This document shows positions 48,234-56,364 of a DNA stretch of 64,000 bases, in pieces; the first letter of the stretch is position 1, and each line of letters starts with the position of its first letter. The notes beneath the pieces are model-generated. The model did no database searches and was not told where the DNA came from. It saw only the letters and a list, made by a program, of their open reading frames with translations. The position numbers were made by a program, and so were the translations under genes. Source of the stretch: Bradyrhizobium erythrophlei (GTDB lineage: Bacteria > Pseudomonadota > Alphaproteobacteria > Rhizobiales > Xanthobacteraceae); NCBI RefSeq assembly GCF_900129505.1, contig NZ_LT670818.1, positions 6,667,001-6,731,000 on the forward strand, in the 5' to 3' direction.

Positions 48234-48539
48234 GGCCATCCTTTCGAAGGAAGCTTCCCATCCCCTTTCCTGCTCACGCGTAGTATCCCTGCTCGAGTGT
48301 TTCCGCGACGTTTTTAGCGCCGACTCCCAGCATCGGGTTTATCGCAATGGTCTGATCACGCGCTCACCACTGCGTAAATCTAGAATGTGAGAGGCCAGAT
48401 TTCACGCGGTCTGCGGCAGATTCCACAGCGTAGCGCATCTGCGCGTCACAGTGGGCTCAGCCGCAAGGGGCTTCACTCTCCGGCTGAGCTGCCGCGGCTT
48501 GCCAGGCCCGACAGACGACGCAACGCAAGCGCGAAAAAT
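48234..48539. other. gene-free stretch
   Basis: About 306 bases between two secreted small proteins. I see no frame with a ribosome site, no RNA gene and no repeat. Confidence 0.4.
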
Positions 48540-48803
48540 TTAGTGACACATCGTCACATTATGCCAACGCCTACCCCGCCACACCGCCTGGCGACAGCAC
48601 CCGGCACGGCACCCGTAGTAGCCAAAGGGCGCAATAAGGGGGGCCGGCGGGTAATTACCATCATAATAGGGATAATCACCCCAATAAAAGGGAAATGTCC
48701 CCAAAAAGCCAGCACCCAACGTCTCGGCGGCAGCTGTCGATTGCGAGGAAAATGCCATCACGAACAGCAAAGCGACGGCGGAGAACTGAGCACGGATTTT
48801 CAT
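48540..48803 (-). CDS. small secreted Tyr/Gly-rich protein
   Basis: An 87-residue protein: signal peptide (MKIRAQFSAVALLFVMAFSSQ, cut near TAAA), then a Gly/Tyr/Pro-rich part (FPFYWGDYPYYDGNYPPAP, PFGYYGCRAGCC) and a C-terminal RWHNVTMCH with His and Cys. GGGGGGAATCCTT precedes the ATG at 48803, so the frame's extension to 48887 is rejected. Such short aromatic-rich exported proteins are frequent in Bradyrhizobium; function unknown. Confidence 0.7.
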   Translation of the reverse strand: MKIRAQFSAVALLFVMAFSSQSTAAAETLGAGFLGTFPFYWGDYPYYDGNYPPAPLIAPFGYYGCRAGCCRQAVWRGRRWHNVTMCH

Positions 48804-49096
48804 AAGGATTCCCCCCAACAAAAGACTCAAACAGGTTAACACCCCGGATGAGCGCTGCAAGAACGAATTGACCCTTTGGTGTCGCACAGGCTTGCCGATA
48901 GCGACTTCATTCGAACAGTGGTTCCAGAATTAACCCGCCGCGCCGGTATCAAGCTTAATTCGCGACTTCCATTGCGCCAATCAGGCTCCAAGGGCAAAGC
49001 CGTCGGGCGATCATATTCCGCTCAACGGCTTTGTTCGTTTGAACCCGAGGACGTTTCGTCGCGACACCGGGTTAATTCAATATCTGGAGACCCGCC

Positions 49097-49267
49097 TTGA
49101 ACAGCAACCGAGATCAATCACCGAGGCCGAAAGACGTGATCGAGACGTCGGGCCGGAAGCCGCTGCATGTACAGTATGCGGAGCTTTTGCGTCTGCGCAA
49201 GGCCGTGCAAGAAGCAACGGCGGCCGAGTCTGCGAAGCGAGGACGCGGATCGAACATCCCAAATTAA
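49097..49267 (+). CDS. small basic protein with TTG start
   Basis: A 56-residue frame starting at a TTG with GGAGA eight bases before it. The product (NSNRDQSPRPKDVIETSGRK, then LHVQYAELLRLRKAVQEA, ending SNIPN) has the composition of a real helical, basic protein, and other frames over the same bases look random. No family recognised. Confidence 0.5.
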   Translation: MNSNRDQSPRPKDVIETSGRKPLHVQYAELLRLRKAVQEATAAESAKRGRGSNIPN

Positions 49268-49420
49268 CGTGGAGATCTTCAACGACCCTTGCCGCAACCG
49301 CTCGCGGAGGGTCAGGTAGCTGTGGCCTGTCGCATGATTGGCCGTGACTGGCGTCATCACCATAAGCTGGCCGTTCGCCATAGGTTGGCCCGCCGTCGAG
49401 TTCGTTTGATGGCTTGCTGA

Positions 49421-49513
49421 CTAGGGCATCAAATAGAAGAACTGAACTGCTTCCATCGCCGCGCACACAATAATGCCCCACAGGGCCAAGCTAATCTCAA
49501 CCGCGACCAGCAT
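49421..49513 (-). CDS. 30-residue membrane protein
   Basis: A very short frame: MLVAVEISLALWGIIVCAAM then EAVQFFYLMP and a stop. It is a single hydrophobic helix with an aromatic end, like known bacterial small membrane proteins. GGGGAGAG lies about nine bases before the ATG at 49513. The combination of strong ribosome site and clean membrane helix supports translation. Confidence 0.5.
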   Translation of the reverse strand: MLVAVEISLALWGIIVCAAMEAVQFFYLMP

Positions 49514-49949
49514 TTCAACTCTCCCCGCCTCGCCGGACTGTCGCCGACGTTTCGTCCACCAATAAAGAAACCGCGAGCTGATTTCTAGTTCAAGTTCTGG
49601 GCATCCGAATTGCCGTTAGAATTGCGGTGCAGCAATTTGCGTCGGGTATGGCGACCTGGAAGCGAAGCATCGATGCTGCAGAACGCGTTGCGCCGTGCAA
49701 CGACATCGCATGTGCTCGACCATGCGGGCGTTGATCAGGCACCCAGCCGTGCGATAATCGTGCTGACGATTTCAGAGACGGCCGGGCGGCCAATTGATCG
49801 ACGCGAAGTGGGGTCGGTGTATTTGTTTGGGCCGTCCACGAAGGAAGTCCCGTCGGACCTCCAAGAGGAGGAATTCGACCGAACAAGACGGTAGCGTTGG
49901 CGATCTCACCACTATCATCCGAACCTACACCAACGGGCCTGCTGGGCTC
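49514..49949. other. stretch with no secure gene
   Basis: About 436 bases. A plus-strand frame 49673-49894 is open (MLQNALRRATTSHVLDHAG onwards) but lacks a ribosome site and family features; an opposing frame is as long. I see no repeat or RNA. Confidence 0.35.
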
Positions 49950-50162
49950 TCAGCAACCGGTAAACCGGGGATCTCGTCCCTCGTGCATCTCCGTCAAATA
50001 TGCCAAACCGTACGTTGCCAGCTGTTGCGCATCGCTCTGGCCGGCCGAAGCCAGGCTTTCGATGTAGCGCGTAATTCTAAGTCTCGAATCTAAAAGCCGG
50101 GCGGGATCAAGCGGTCGCGTCGAGGCGTAGATACTCAATATCCGATCAACAACGTCTTTCAT
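49950..50162 (-). CDS. small conserved-type soluble protein
   Basis: A 70-residue protein (MKDVVDRILSIYASTRPL, DSRLRITRYIESLASAGQSD, ATYGLAYLTEMHEGRDPRFTGC). The ATG at 50162 is preceded by CGGAG; the longer start at 50207 has none. The ending EGRDPRFTGC and the helical body recall small proteins frequent in Bradyrhizobium genomes. Function unknown. Confidence 0.7.
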   Translation of the reverse strand: MKDVVDRILSIYASTRPLDPARLLDSRLRITRYIESLASAGQSDAQQLATYGLAYLTEMHEGRDPRFTGC

Positions 50163-50428
50163 GGCGAACTCCGAAACAAGTGCACCGCAATAGCCGCACT
50201 GCAGCATTCCGGGGCTGCCTGGTCAATCCCGTTCTTGGCGTGTCGATGTTGTCGAGAGTCCTCTTGGCCCTCCTGGGTTACCCCCGCGCCGCAGCGAGCC
50301 GGCGATGCGGTGGCCCAACCTTGCCAGGCGCAAACGGAAATCGCGGTGGACAATTCGGTTTCCGCTGTCCTTGACGCGCTGGCGGCTGGGTTCTTGGGTG
50401 GCTATGCTTCGGAAGGAAGGGGGCGACA

Positions 50429-50617
50429 ATGGACCGACTTATCATCCTCGCGATGGCCATCGTGATGGCAGGTGCGCTTAGTGGCGCTAGCGGCGGCCTC
50501 TATTCCATTGCAGGAACCGGAACTGGAACGTCGGTGGTCATCAATCGGTTCACTGCCAAGGCATGGACCTGCAACGTTCTTTTTTGCGAGCCTTTGGCGT
50601 TTCGGAATTCAAAATGA
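50429..50617 (+). CDS. small secreted protein
   Basis: A 62-residue frame with an N-terminal hydrophobic segment (LIILAMAIVMAGALSGASGG) fit for a signal, then a short Thr/Gly-rich part with two Cys (WTCNVLFCEP). GGGGGCGACA precedes the ATG. No family recognised. It lies 79 bases before the tRNA gene. Confidence 0.5.
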   Translation: MDRLIILAMAIVMAGALSGASGGLYSIAGTGTGTSVVINRFTAKAWTCNVLFCEPLAFRNSK

Positions 50618-50696
50618 CGCACTTTGGGATTAAATTCGCTCGCCTTCGCGTTGCGTTCGGAAATACCCTGCGCTAAGCGGTTGATATTGTTGGTTT

Positions 50697-50786
50697 GGAA
50701 GGGTGGCCGAGCGGTTTAAGGCACCGGTCTTGAAAACCGGCGTGCCTGCAAGGGCACCGTGGGTTCGAATCCCACCCCTTCCGCCA
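50697..50786 (+). tRNA. tRNA-Ser (anticodon UGA)
   Basis: Complete class II tRNA of 90 bases. The acceptor stem GGAAGGG/CCCTTCC, discriminator G and encoded CCA are at 50697-50703 and 50776-50786. The anticodon loop CTTGAAA has TGA at 50731-50733, reading UCA codons. A long variable arm (CGTGCCTGCAAGGGCACCG) and T-loop GGTTCGAATCC follow. It is the probable integration target of the mobile region that begins right after it. Confidence 0.97.
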
Positions 50787-50803
50787 ATATTCAATGATTT
50801 CAA

Positions 50804-50840
50804 TAGGTTTGCCACTGTCTCGGGCGGTAGGTTTGCCACT
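50804..50840. repeat. 13-bp direct repeats next to the tRNA 3' end
   Basis: TAGGTTTGCCACT occurs at 50804-50816 and again at 50828-50840, 24 bases apart start to start, 18 bases after the tRNA CCA. Direct repeats beside an attachment core are typical arm-type binding sites of tyrosine integrases. Confidence 0.55.
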
Positions 50841-50873
50841 TCGTGTTCAGGACTCGTTCCCTTCACGCAACGG

Positions 50874-51461
50874 CTATTCGTATCCTTCGCGAGCTTTGTC
50901 GCTTACGTGGCGATTCACAAGCTGAGCGATCCCCATAGCTTCCGTCTCCAGCTGAATTAGATGGTGTCGGAGCGCTTCCATTGATTGCGCTGTATAGGCG
51001 TAGGTCGGAAGTGCCGATGAGTCGTAGGCGCGGCCCTTGTAGTGAGACGGAAGTAAGAAGTACCCCGTAGTGTCGCCCGGATCATGCGGGAGCCGCCAAT
51101 TAGCCCAACCGCGATCGCGGACGATACCATGGGCCACATCGTGACGCCTTGCCGCGAAGTCGTTCACCTTTATCAGGAAGCAATCAAGCTTTCCCTCAAC
51201 CTCTTGATTTGGGAGTCTTACAAAGAGGTTCGATATAGCCGCTTTAAGGATGTTGAAGCGTCCGAGAAATGCGCGTCCCTCGCCGTATTCCAAAAGCGCC
51301 CACCAGTCGCCGAGCCTTCCAACCGCCGCAGTATATACATAGCCCAGCTGTATCTCTACACCTTCCCATTGGCTCAAGACGCGACCGACAGAGAAGTATG
51401 TGTGATTAGGGTCCGGGTCGCCCTCCCGAACAAGACTAGGACGTTCCCAAGGTTGTCGCAT
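50874..51461 (-). CDS. HEPN-like protein, candidate cargo/defence gene
   Basis: A 195-residue helical protein. FAARRHDVAHGIV holds R106-x4-H111, the Rx4H motif of HEPN domains, which are often RNases in toxin and phage-defence systems. The earlier part (FSVGRVLSQWEGVEIQLGYVYTAAV) and FLIKVNDFAARR fit the helices that frame that motif in a broad family of HEPN-like proteins. The C-terminal LPTYAYTAQSMEALRHHLIQ is helical. It lies between the tRNA attachment site and the integrase, a cargo position. The start at 51461 has TTGGAG upstream. Activity is inferred only. Confidence 0.6.
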   Translation of the reverse strand: MRQPWERPSLVREGDPDPNHTYFSVGRVLSQWEGVEIQLGYVYTAAVGRLGDWWALLEYGEGRAFLGRFNILKAAISNLFVRLPNQEVEGKLDCFLIKVNDFAARRHDVAHGIVRDRGWANWRLPHDPGDTTGYFLLPSHYKGRAYDSSALPTYAYTAQSMEALRHHLIQLETEAMGIAQLVNRHVSDKAREGYE

Positions 51462-51759
51462 GGCAAACTCCAAGAAAGCACCAAGGCCAGAGGTTGAACT
51501 GCGCCCCGACGCGTGGGCGCGCTTTAAGCGCGCCGCAGAGGTGGGTGGCGAAAAGCCCGCCGCAGCATCGGCCTTTCGAGCTTGGGTGCTGGCCCTCTAT
51601 CCTGCAATTAAGTCGAATGGTCTCTTTTGCTTTCAAGGAGTGGTCCCTTTTGTAGTTTATACCCGCGTCCGCAAAATGGAGCGGATCGATGAGGAAACAG
51701 ATTGTTGTTCGGTTCCTGAACGAGACAGAGGGTGCACTACGGTATCGCGAAATCGATAG
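51460..51759 (+). CDS. small basic phage-type protein, perhaps altered at its end
   Basis: The first 30 residues (MANSKKAPRPEVELRPDAWARFKRAAEV) are like short basic proteins (typically 45-50 residues) seen in rhizobial prophages, whereas the rest (from GGEKPAAASAFRAW) has unrelated composition, so the gene may be frame-altered after about residue 32. The ATG overlaps the start codon of the opposite HEPN gene on the shared CATG at 51459-51462. AAGG lies nine bases upstream. The end overlaps the next small gene. Confidence 0.4.
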   Translation: MANSKKAPRPEVELRPDAWARFKRAAEVGGEKPAAASAFRAWVLALYPAIKSNGLFCFQGVVPFVVYTRVRKMERIDEETDCCSVPERDRGCTTVSRNR

Positions 51760-51877
51760 CGCTGGAACCTACATTCACAATGACCAAGAGGGATCACACC
51801 TAGGGGATATTTACGTGCGCAAAGCAGTGATGCCGGATAAACATCCCGAACAAATTCGAGTAACCATCGAATATTGA
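51689..51877 (+). CDS. small protein of unknown function
   Basis: A 62-residue protein (MRKQIVVRFLNETEGALRYREI, GDIYVRKAVMPDKHPEQIRVTIEY). The alternating pattern suggests a small beta-rich domain, of a kind repeatedly found in rhizobial prophages (GALRYxE, YxRK-A, P--I-VTI). It precedes the integrase stop tail to tail. Function unknown. Confidence 0.65.
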   Translation: MRKQIVVRFLNETEGALRYREIDSAGTYIHNDQEGSHLGDIYVRKAVMPDKHPEQIRVTIEY

Positions 51878-51908
51878 GGCCGCCTCAGTTGGCCCCTCCT
51901 CGTTGCAA

Positions 51909-52958
51909 TCAGCGTCCACTTTTCGAGACTTCCCAAAGCTTCATTCCATCCGCGGCCATCACCTTGCGCCTCGCCTGCTGAATGTACTTGCGGGCTTCGT
52001 CGTCGGTCAGATGCCCTAGGATTGATTTGATCTGCTCAAGCGTCGCGCCAGCTTCCGCCAGTGCCGCGCCGGCCAGGTGCCGCAGTCCATGCGGCGAATA
52101 TCCCGGGAAACCGAAATCCGCGCATTGATTGCAGATCATCGTCGTTAGGCTTGTCGCTCGGAACCGATCGCCGCGAGTGCTGGAAAGCAGATAGCGGCCT
52201 TCAATGCCGTCCGCGTTGAAATGGTCGCGCAAAATCCGGTGGCAGGGGATCCAAACATAGGTGCCGGTTTTCTCCTGCACCACTTCGATAGCCGTGCCGT
52301 CGAAATGCTTCCGCTCCATCATGACGACATCCGAGCGGCGTTGTCCCGTGTAGCGCAAGAGATAGTAGGCGCGGCGCAATCGAGGATTTTCTATCGCCTC
52401 GAATTTTGCGCACAGCTCTTCCGGCCAAGCTGGCGCAGATTCGTGTTCCTTGTGGATTGTCGCAACTTCTGCCGCCGGGTTCGGCCCGATATCTTCCATA
52501 TCCAGGTGTTCTTTGGCGAACAGCCAAAGCCGCCCGATCATATCAACCGTAGCGTCCGCGACCGAGGGCCGATCCTTGAGATTGTTGCGAATGCGGCGAA
52601 CGCCCTTCTCTGTGAAGGTCGCAAGGTCCGCCCTGCCGTATTTCGATTGCAGATAATCCAGGCGCCGATTGTAAATCTCGCGGCTCGCAGGCTTGAGTTT
52701 CGCCCATTGCGCCGATTCCGCTTTGTACTTTTCGACAACCCAATCAAGCGTTCCCTCAAGCGGGCCGTTGCCCCTGCCCTGCCGAATGATCGCCGATCGC
52801 GGCGCGTGTTCGGCAAGCAAGGCGTTGTACTCTTCCGAAAACGTTGGCGAATCCGGCGCCGGCAACGGGTAACGCTTCCCTTTGATACGGAAATAGTGCC
52901 GCATCTTCCCGTGACGGTCGGGGAACGCGCTATAATATTTCAGCTCCGCAGTGCCCAT
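51909..52958 (-). CDS. tyrosine-type integrase
   Basis: Site-specific recombinase of 349 residues, probably the enzyme that placed the element in tRNA-Ser. The catalytic set is readable: Arg in TGQRRSDVV, His-x-x-Arg in HGLRH, His in LGHLTDD and the nucleophile Tyr in EARKYIQQAR. The N-terminal part (WVVEKYKAESAQWAKLKPASREIYNRRLDYL) is the SAM-like core-binding domain. It is followed upstream, four bases away, by the excisionase-type gene, so both are in the same minus-strand unit. Confidence 0.93.
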   Translation of the reverse strand: MGTAELKYYSAFPDRHGKMRHYFRIKGKRYPLPAPDSPTFSEEYNALLAEHAPRSAIIRQGRGNGPLEGTLDWVVEKYKAESAQWAKLKPASREIYNRRLDYLQSKYGRADLATFTEKGVRRIRNNLKDRPSVADATVDMIGRLWLFAKEHLDMEDIGPNPAAEVATIHKEHESAPAWPEELCAKFEAIENPRLRRAYYLLRYTGQRRSDVVMMERKHFDGTAIEVVQEKTGTYVWIPCHRILRDHFNADGIEGRYLLSSTRGDRFRATSLTTMICNQCADFGFPGYSPHGLRHLAGAALAEAGATLEQIKSILGHLTDDEARKYIQQARRKVMAADGMKLWEVSKSGR

Positions 52959-52961
52959 TTG

Positions 52962-53240
52962 CTATGGTGTGCCACTCGCCGCTTCGGATTCCAACATATC
53001 AGCGAGGGATTTACGCCCGGGTGCAAGCCGTTTTTTCCGCTCGCTCATGCTATCCACCGCCGCGTCAAGGTCTTGACGATCCCACCGAGGCAACCCGCCA
53101 ACATCCCGGGGCGCGGGCCACACGCTAGTCGAAACGCCCTCAAGGAATTTAGTTTTCGAGATATCGAGATAAGCTGCCGCGCGGTCCGCGTTCATCATCC
53201 TGGGGGGATAGGCGCAACCGTCCTGAAATTTGCCGGCCAT
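52962..53240 (-). CDS. AlpA-type excisionase/DNA-binding protein
   Basis: A 92-residue winged-helix protein. MNADRAAAYLDISKTKFLE and GLPRWDRQDLDAAVDSM are the pattern of AlpA/excisionase-type regulators (HTH then wing then a hydrophobic strand). The start at 53240 overlaps the stop of the winged-helix gene upstream (ATGA); extension to 53285 is rejected. It likely controls directionality of the neighbouring integrase. Confidence 0.8.
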   Translation of the reverse strand: MAGKFQDGCAYPPRMMNADRAAAYLDISKTKFLEGVSTSVWPAPRDVGGLPRWDRQDLDAAVDSMSERKKRLAPGRKSLADMLESEAASGTP

Positions 53241-53563
53241 CACTCGCCCCCTATCGGCGGGGAAGATTGCGGGCGAACCCGCCAAACCGTGGCAGTCATC
53301 CCGCTTTCGTTTTTGCGTCGCGCGCCGGTCTGCTGAATTTCGCCATTGCGGTTCAGCTCACTAACCCGTGGGCGAACGCTCAGGACCAAGAGATTTAGAT
53401 CCTTTGCGATTTCATCCGCCGTCGCGCCGCCGGGATATTGCGCGATCTGCGCAAGCACCGCTGCTCGCATCTTGTTTGCGCTCCCGGTTATGGCTTTCGC
53501 CGCTTGTTCCGATGGTCCAGCAACCTTGAAGCCGGGCGCGTCGGGATAGACGAGCTCTGACAT
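53240..53563 (-). CDS. small winged-helix DNA-binding protein
   Basis: A 107-residue protein with a helix-turn-helix stretch (AQIAQYPGGATADEIAKDLNLLVLSVRPRVSELNRNGEIQQTGARRK), of the MarR/ArsR-like shape that discriminates repressors and phage replication proteins. The start MSELVYPDAPGF at 53563 is preferred over 53644. It is coupled by ATGA to the AlpA-type gene. Confidence 0.7.
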   Translation of the reverse strand: MSELVYPDAPGFKVAGPSEQAAKAITGSANKMRAAVLAQIAQYPGGATADEIAKDLNLLVLSVRPRVSELNRNGEIQQTGARRKNESGMTATVWRVRPQSSPPIGGE

Positions 53564-53568
53564 CCTGC

Positions 53569-53871
53569 TCAAAACGAACGCTCCTCTAATCGGATTGCTT
53601 CGTTGCTGTCGTTTCGATTTTGGAAATTGCGCCGTTCCAGCCACGCCGACGCTCGCGCGATCTGCCTTGCGTTGTCGGCCGGGTTTGCCGCGCAGTAATC
53701 ATCAATCGCCTGGAGGGCCGCCGGCCATTCGTCTATGTGGCGATAAGCGGCTTTCCAGCGTTCAAGCGTATCGGCGCCGATCTTGATTGCGGGGCCGATG
53801 AATGCGGGCGCATCGTTTATGCTGCGTCCGGTTAGCTTGGATTGCAGCGCCTGGCTAATTTGAAAATTCAT
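53569..53871 (-). CDS. small protein of unknown function
   Basis: A 100-residue, mostly helical protein (NFQISQALQSKLTGRSIND, DTLERWKAAYRHIDEW, ARASAWLERRNFQ). It overlaps the stop of the replication-type gene before it (ATGA) and leads into the winged-helix gene by five bases. No family recognised. Confidence 0.65.
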   Translation of the reverse strand: MNFQISQALQSKLTGRSINDAPAFIGPAIKIGADTLERWKAAYRHIDEWPAALQAIDDYCAANPADNARQIARASAWLERRNFQNRNDSNEAIRLEERSF

Positions 53872-54758
53872 GCTGCACCTTTGGAATTAGAAACCGGAGT
53901 TAGGATCAAGTGCGGGGGAACAAGGCAGCCGGGCTCGCCGGGCTTGGCGCCCCATTCATCAAGCCACTTGTCGGCATCCTGAAAATATTTCAGCCGCCGT
54001 CGCCAGCCATCATCATCAAATGTTCGCGGATTGATTGGAGCGGGCGCGGGTTCGCCGCCGCCTTCCGGTTCATCGTCATAGCCGCCGGCATTGAGCCAAG
54101 AGGCCGGATACGGGATGAACTTCCTGCGGTCTTTCGGTTCGTTCGCCCACGTCGCAGCGAAGGCGCGGGTTCTTTCCATCAAGACGGGCAGAGCAATCAG
54201 GCCGGACGCCAGAGCCTTAGCGAACGCTTTTTTCGCCGCCTGGGGTGCCTTCTTTCGCGGATAGATCGCATACCATTCATCGAACCCCGGAGGGCTTGGA
54301 GGGGGTAGTATCTTGTTTTTAATGTTTATAATGTTTTCTTCTTCTGGCCCATTGCCGGCCCTTTGCTGGCCCATTGCCGGCCCGTTTGCTGGCCCCGTGA
54401 GGGCGCCACCGTTCTGAAAAACCCCGTAATTACAAATGGAAATGACGGTTTGAAGCTGGCCCGTTAGGAGGTCCACCATTGACTCTCTCTCAAGCCGGTT
54501 TAGGAATGTCCTAACCCGCTTCTCGGAGGTCCACCGCCAAGCCTTCTGCAAAAATGATCGGGAAAACGAAAGTTGCCCGCGGTCTAGATTGAGCATTTCG
54601 GCGGCCCGTCCGTTGCGAACCAGGATCTGCATCGGGCGCCAAGCGGCGTTGGAAATCAGCCAAAGCCATGCCTCCCGTTCGGAAAGCGGTTTACCATCGT
54701 CGAACATTGGGTGATCGAAAATCGAGCGGGCTACGTTGATATGTCCTGCGCTCCTCAT
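53868..54758 (-). CDS. phage-type replication initiator/organizer-like protein
   Basis: A 296-residue protein. The N-terminal HINVARSIFDHPMFDDGKPLSEREAWLWLIS and the winged-helix segment (RGQLSFSRSFLQKAWRWTSEKRVRTFLNRLER) are typical of phage replisome organizers; a linker of low complexity follows, then a C-terminal DEWYAIYPRKKAPQAAKKAF motif common in such proteins. It lies directly downstream of the DnaB-type helicase gene and overlaps it by four bases, fitting an initiator plus helicase pair. Confidence 0.75.
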   Translation of the reverse strand: MRSAGHINVARSIFDHPMFDDGKPLSEREAWLWLISNAAWRPMQILVRNGRAAEMLNLDRGQLSFSRSFLQKAWRWTSEKRVRTFLNRLERESMVDLLTGQLQTVISICNYGVFQNGGALTGPANGPAMGQQRAGNGPEEENIINIKNKILPPPSPPGFDEWYAIYPRKKAPQAAKKAFAKALASGLIALPVLMERTRAFAATWANEPKDRRKFIPYPASWLNAGGYDDEPEGGGEPAPAPINPRTFDDDGWRRRLKYFQDADKWLDEWGAKPGEPGCLVPPHLILTPVSNSKGAA

Positions 54759-56182
54759 TGCTCGCCCCCCGGATCGCGGACGGCATTGCAGGCGATATCG
54801 CAGAACAGATGCACCGTGCCCGTCGGGCCGTTGCGCTGCTTTGCAACGATGGCCTCTAGCTGATCTTTGACATCTATTAGCCGATCAATTCGGGATGCCT
54901 CTTTGTCGGGGGTTTCGGCCTGGGCACGTTCCAGATAATAGGCCTGGCGAAAAACAAAAATGATTGCGTCCGCGTCCTGTTCGATGGAACCACTATCGCG
55001 CAAGTCCGCCATGTTCGGGCGCTTCTCATCGCGGTTTTCTACTTGCCGCGAGAGCTGCGCCAGCGCGATAACAGGAACGTCTAAATCTTTGGCGAGCCCC
55101 TTCAATGCGGCGGAAATTTCGCCAACCTCATTGACACGCGCCCCCGAATATCGGTTAGAGGGCCTTACAATATGCATGTGATCCACAATGACGGGACCGA
55201 GCCGCAACCCTTGACGTTCCAAGACTTGTTTATGTCTGCGAGCCCGCGCCGCGATCTGTGAAACGGTCAGTCCCGGGGCCGGATCGATCTTGAGCGGCAA
55301 TTCGCGCTGAAGCCTTGCGGCCTCGATAACGCGCATAGCTTGTGCGTCGTTTAGGTTGCCATTCGCAATGTCATAGTAGGTAATCGGTCGCGCTCTCTCG
55401 AAAGCCGCATCGGCGAGATTGCGATCGGATAGGCTAACGGCCCCCATTTCGAGGGACTGAAAATATGTTGGTTCGTTCGCCTGCGCTGTTAGTCTGGCCA
55501 CGCAAAGCGCGAGCGCCGTTTTTCCCATGCCTGGGCGCCCGGCCAGAACAAGCATTTCGCCGCGCTTGAGGCCGCCCGTCATCTTGTCGAGAGTGCGGAG
55601 GCCCCAACTGATCCCGGCGAGTTTGCCCGGGTTCTGCATTGCCCATTCCATCCGCGCTAGCGACTGGTCGTTAGCCTCTCGCAAACTGACTTGCGGCGTT
55701 GCGCCCGCCGATGCCTGCATTGCGATATCGTCTAACAGCTCGATACCGGCGCCAGCGATATCCGCCGCCGGCTGATTGGCCTGAATTGCGCTGGTCATCG
55801 TTTCCGCCATCACCAAGATTCTGCGGCGGTTGGAAAATTCGCGGATTTGTTTTGCGTATGCTTGCGCTTGTGGCAGCGTGCAGCCGACTGCCGCGAGGCG
55901 CGCAATATACTGCCCGCGCGTCATTCCATCCATGATGATTTGACTGGCGTCGCCGCCGATCGACGCGATGATAAGCGCGGGTGTGATGGTCCCGTGAGCG
56001 TCGCGGGCGCGGCCGAATGCTTCAAAGATTTCAGAATGCAAGGGCTCGAAAAAGTCGGCCGCCGAAACCTCACGCTCGATTATCTCAAGCGCGGAATTGT
56101 GAACCAGCACCGTGCCCAGAGCCTCTTGCTCAAGAACAATATTATGCAGTACCGCGTCATCAATCCTTGCGAGGGCGTTCAT
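54755..56182 (-). CDS. DnaB-type replicative helicase
   Basis: A 475-residue RecA-fold helicase. The N-terminal domain starts VLHNIVLEQEALGTVLVHNSALE; the ATPase has Walker A LAGRPGMGKTALAL, Walker B PVIVDHMHIV, and the DnaB-like ALAQLSRQVENRDEKRPNMADLRDSGSIEQDADAI. As a mobile-element copy it could load at the element's own origin. It overlaps neighbours on both sides by four bases (ATGA). Confidence 0.92.
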   Translation of the reverse strand: MNALARIDDAVLHNIVLEQEALGTVLVHNSALEIIEREVSAADFFEPLHSEIFEAFGRARDAHGTITPALIIASIGGDASQIIMDGMTRGQYIARLAAVGCTLPQAQAYAKQIREFSNRRRILVMAETMTSAIQANQPAADIAGAGIELLDDIAMQASAGATPQVSLREANDQSLARMEWAMQNPGKLAGISWGLRTLDKMTGGLKRGEMLVLAGRPGMGKTALALCVARLTAQANEPTYFQSLEMGAVSLSDRNLADAAFERARPITYYDIANGNLNDAQAMRVIEAARLQRELPLKIDPAPGLTVSQIAARARRHKQVLERQGLRLGPVIVDHMHIVRPSNRYSGARVNEVGEISAALKGLAKDLDVPVIALAQLSRQVENRDEKRPNMADLRDSGSIEQDADAIIFVFRQAYYLERAQAETPDKEASRIDRLIDVKDQLEAIVAKQRNGPTGTVHLFCDIACNAVRDPGGEQ

Positions 56183-56364
56183 GCGCGCCCCCGTGGTTTG
56201 CGGAACGGGATAACGTTGCTCGCTGGTCGCTCATTGGCTACCGGGTCAAACTCTGCAAGAGCCCTTGCAAATTCGGGGTCGTCGCCCGCTGGATAACAAC
56301 GCGAGTTGGCGTAAGCGCGTTGCACCCTTTCGCACAATTCGGATTCCAATGCCGTGTTGCTCAT
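56179..56364 (-). CDS. small protein of unknown function
   Basis: A 61-residue protein (MSNTALESELCERVQRAYAN, DPEFARALAEFDPVANERP, ending VIPFRKPRGRA). The start at 56364 overlaps the stop of the DUF3102-like gene (ATGA). Its position before the helicase gene suggests a replication accessory, but nothing in the sequence proves it. Confidence 0.65.
   Translation of the reverse strand: MSNTALESELCERVQRAYANSRCYPAGDDPEFARALAEFDPVANERPASNVIPFRKPRGRA

Noticed and set aside
49673..49894. 73-residue plus-strand frame
   Set aside because: No ribosome site, and an opposing frame of similar length; left as uncertain.
52221..53336. 371-residue plus-strand frame
   Set aside because: Antisense to the tRNA-side integrase, which has a full catalytic set.
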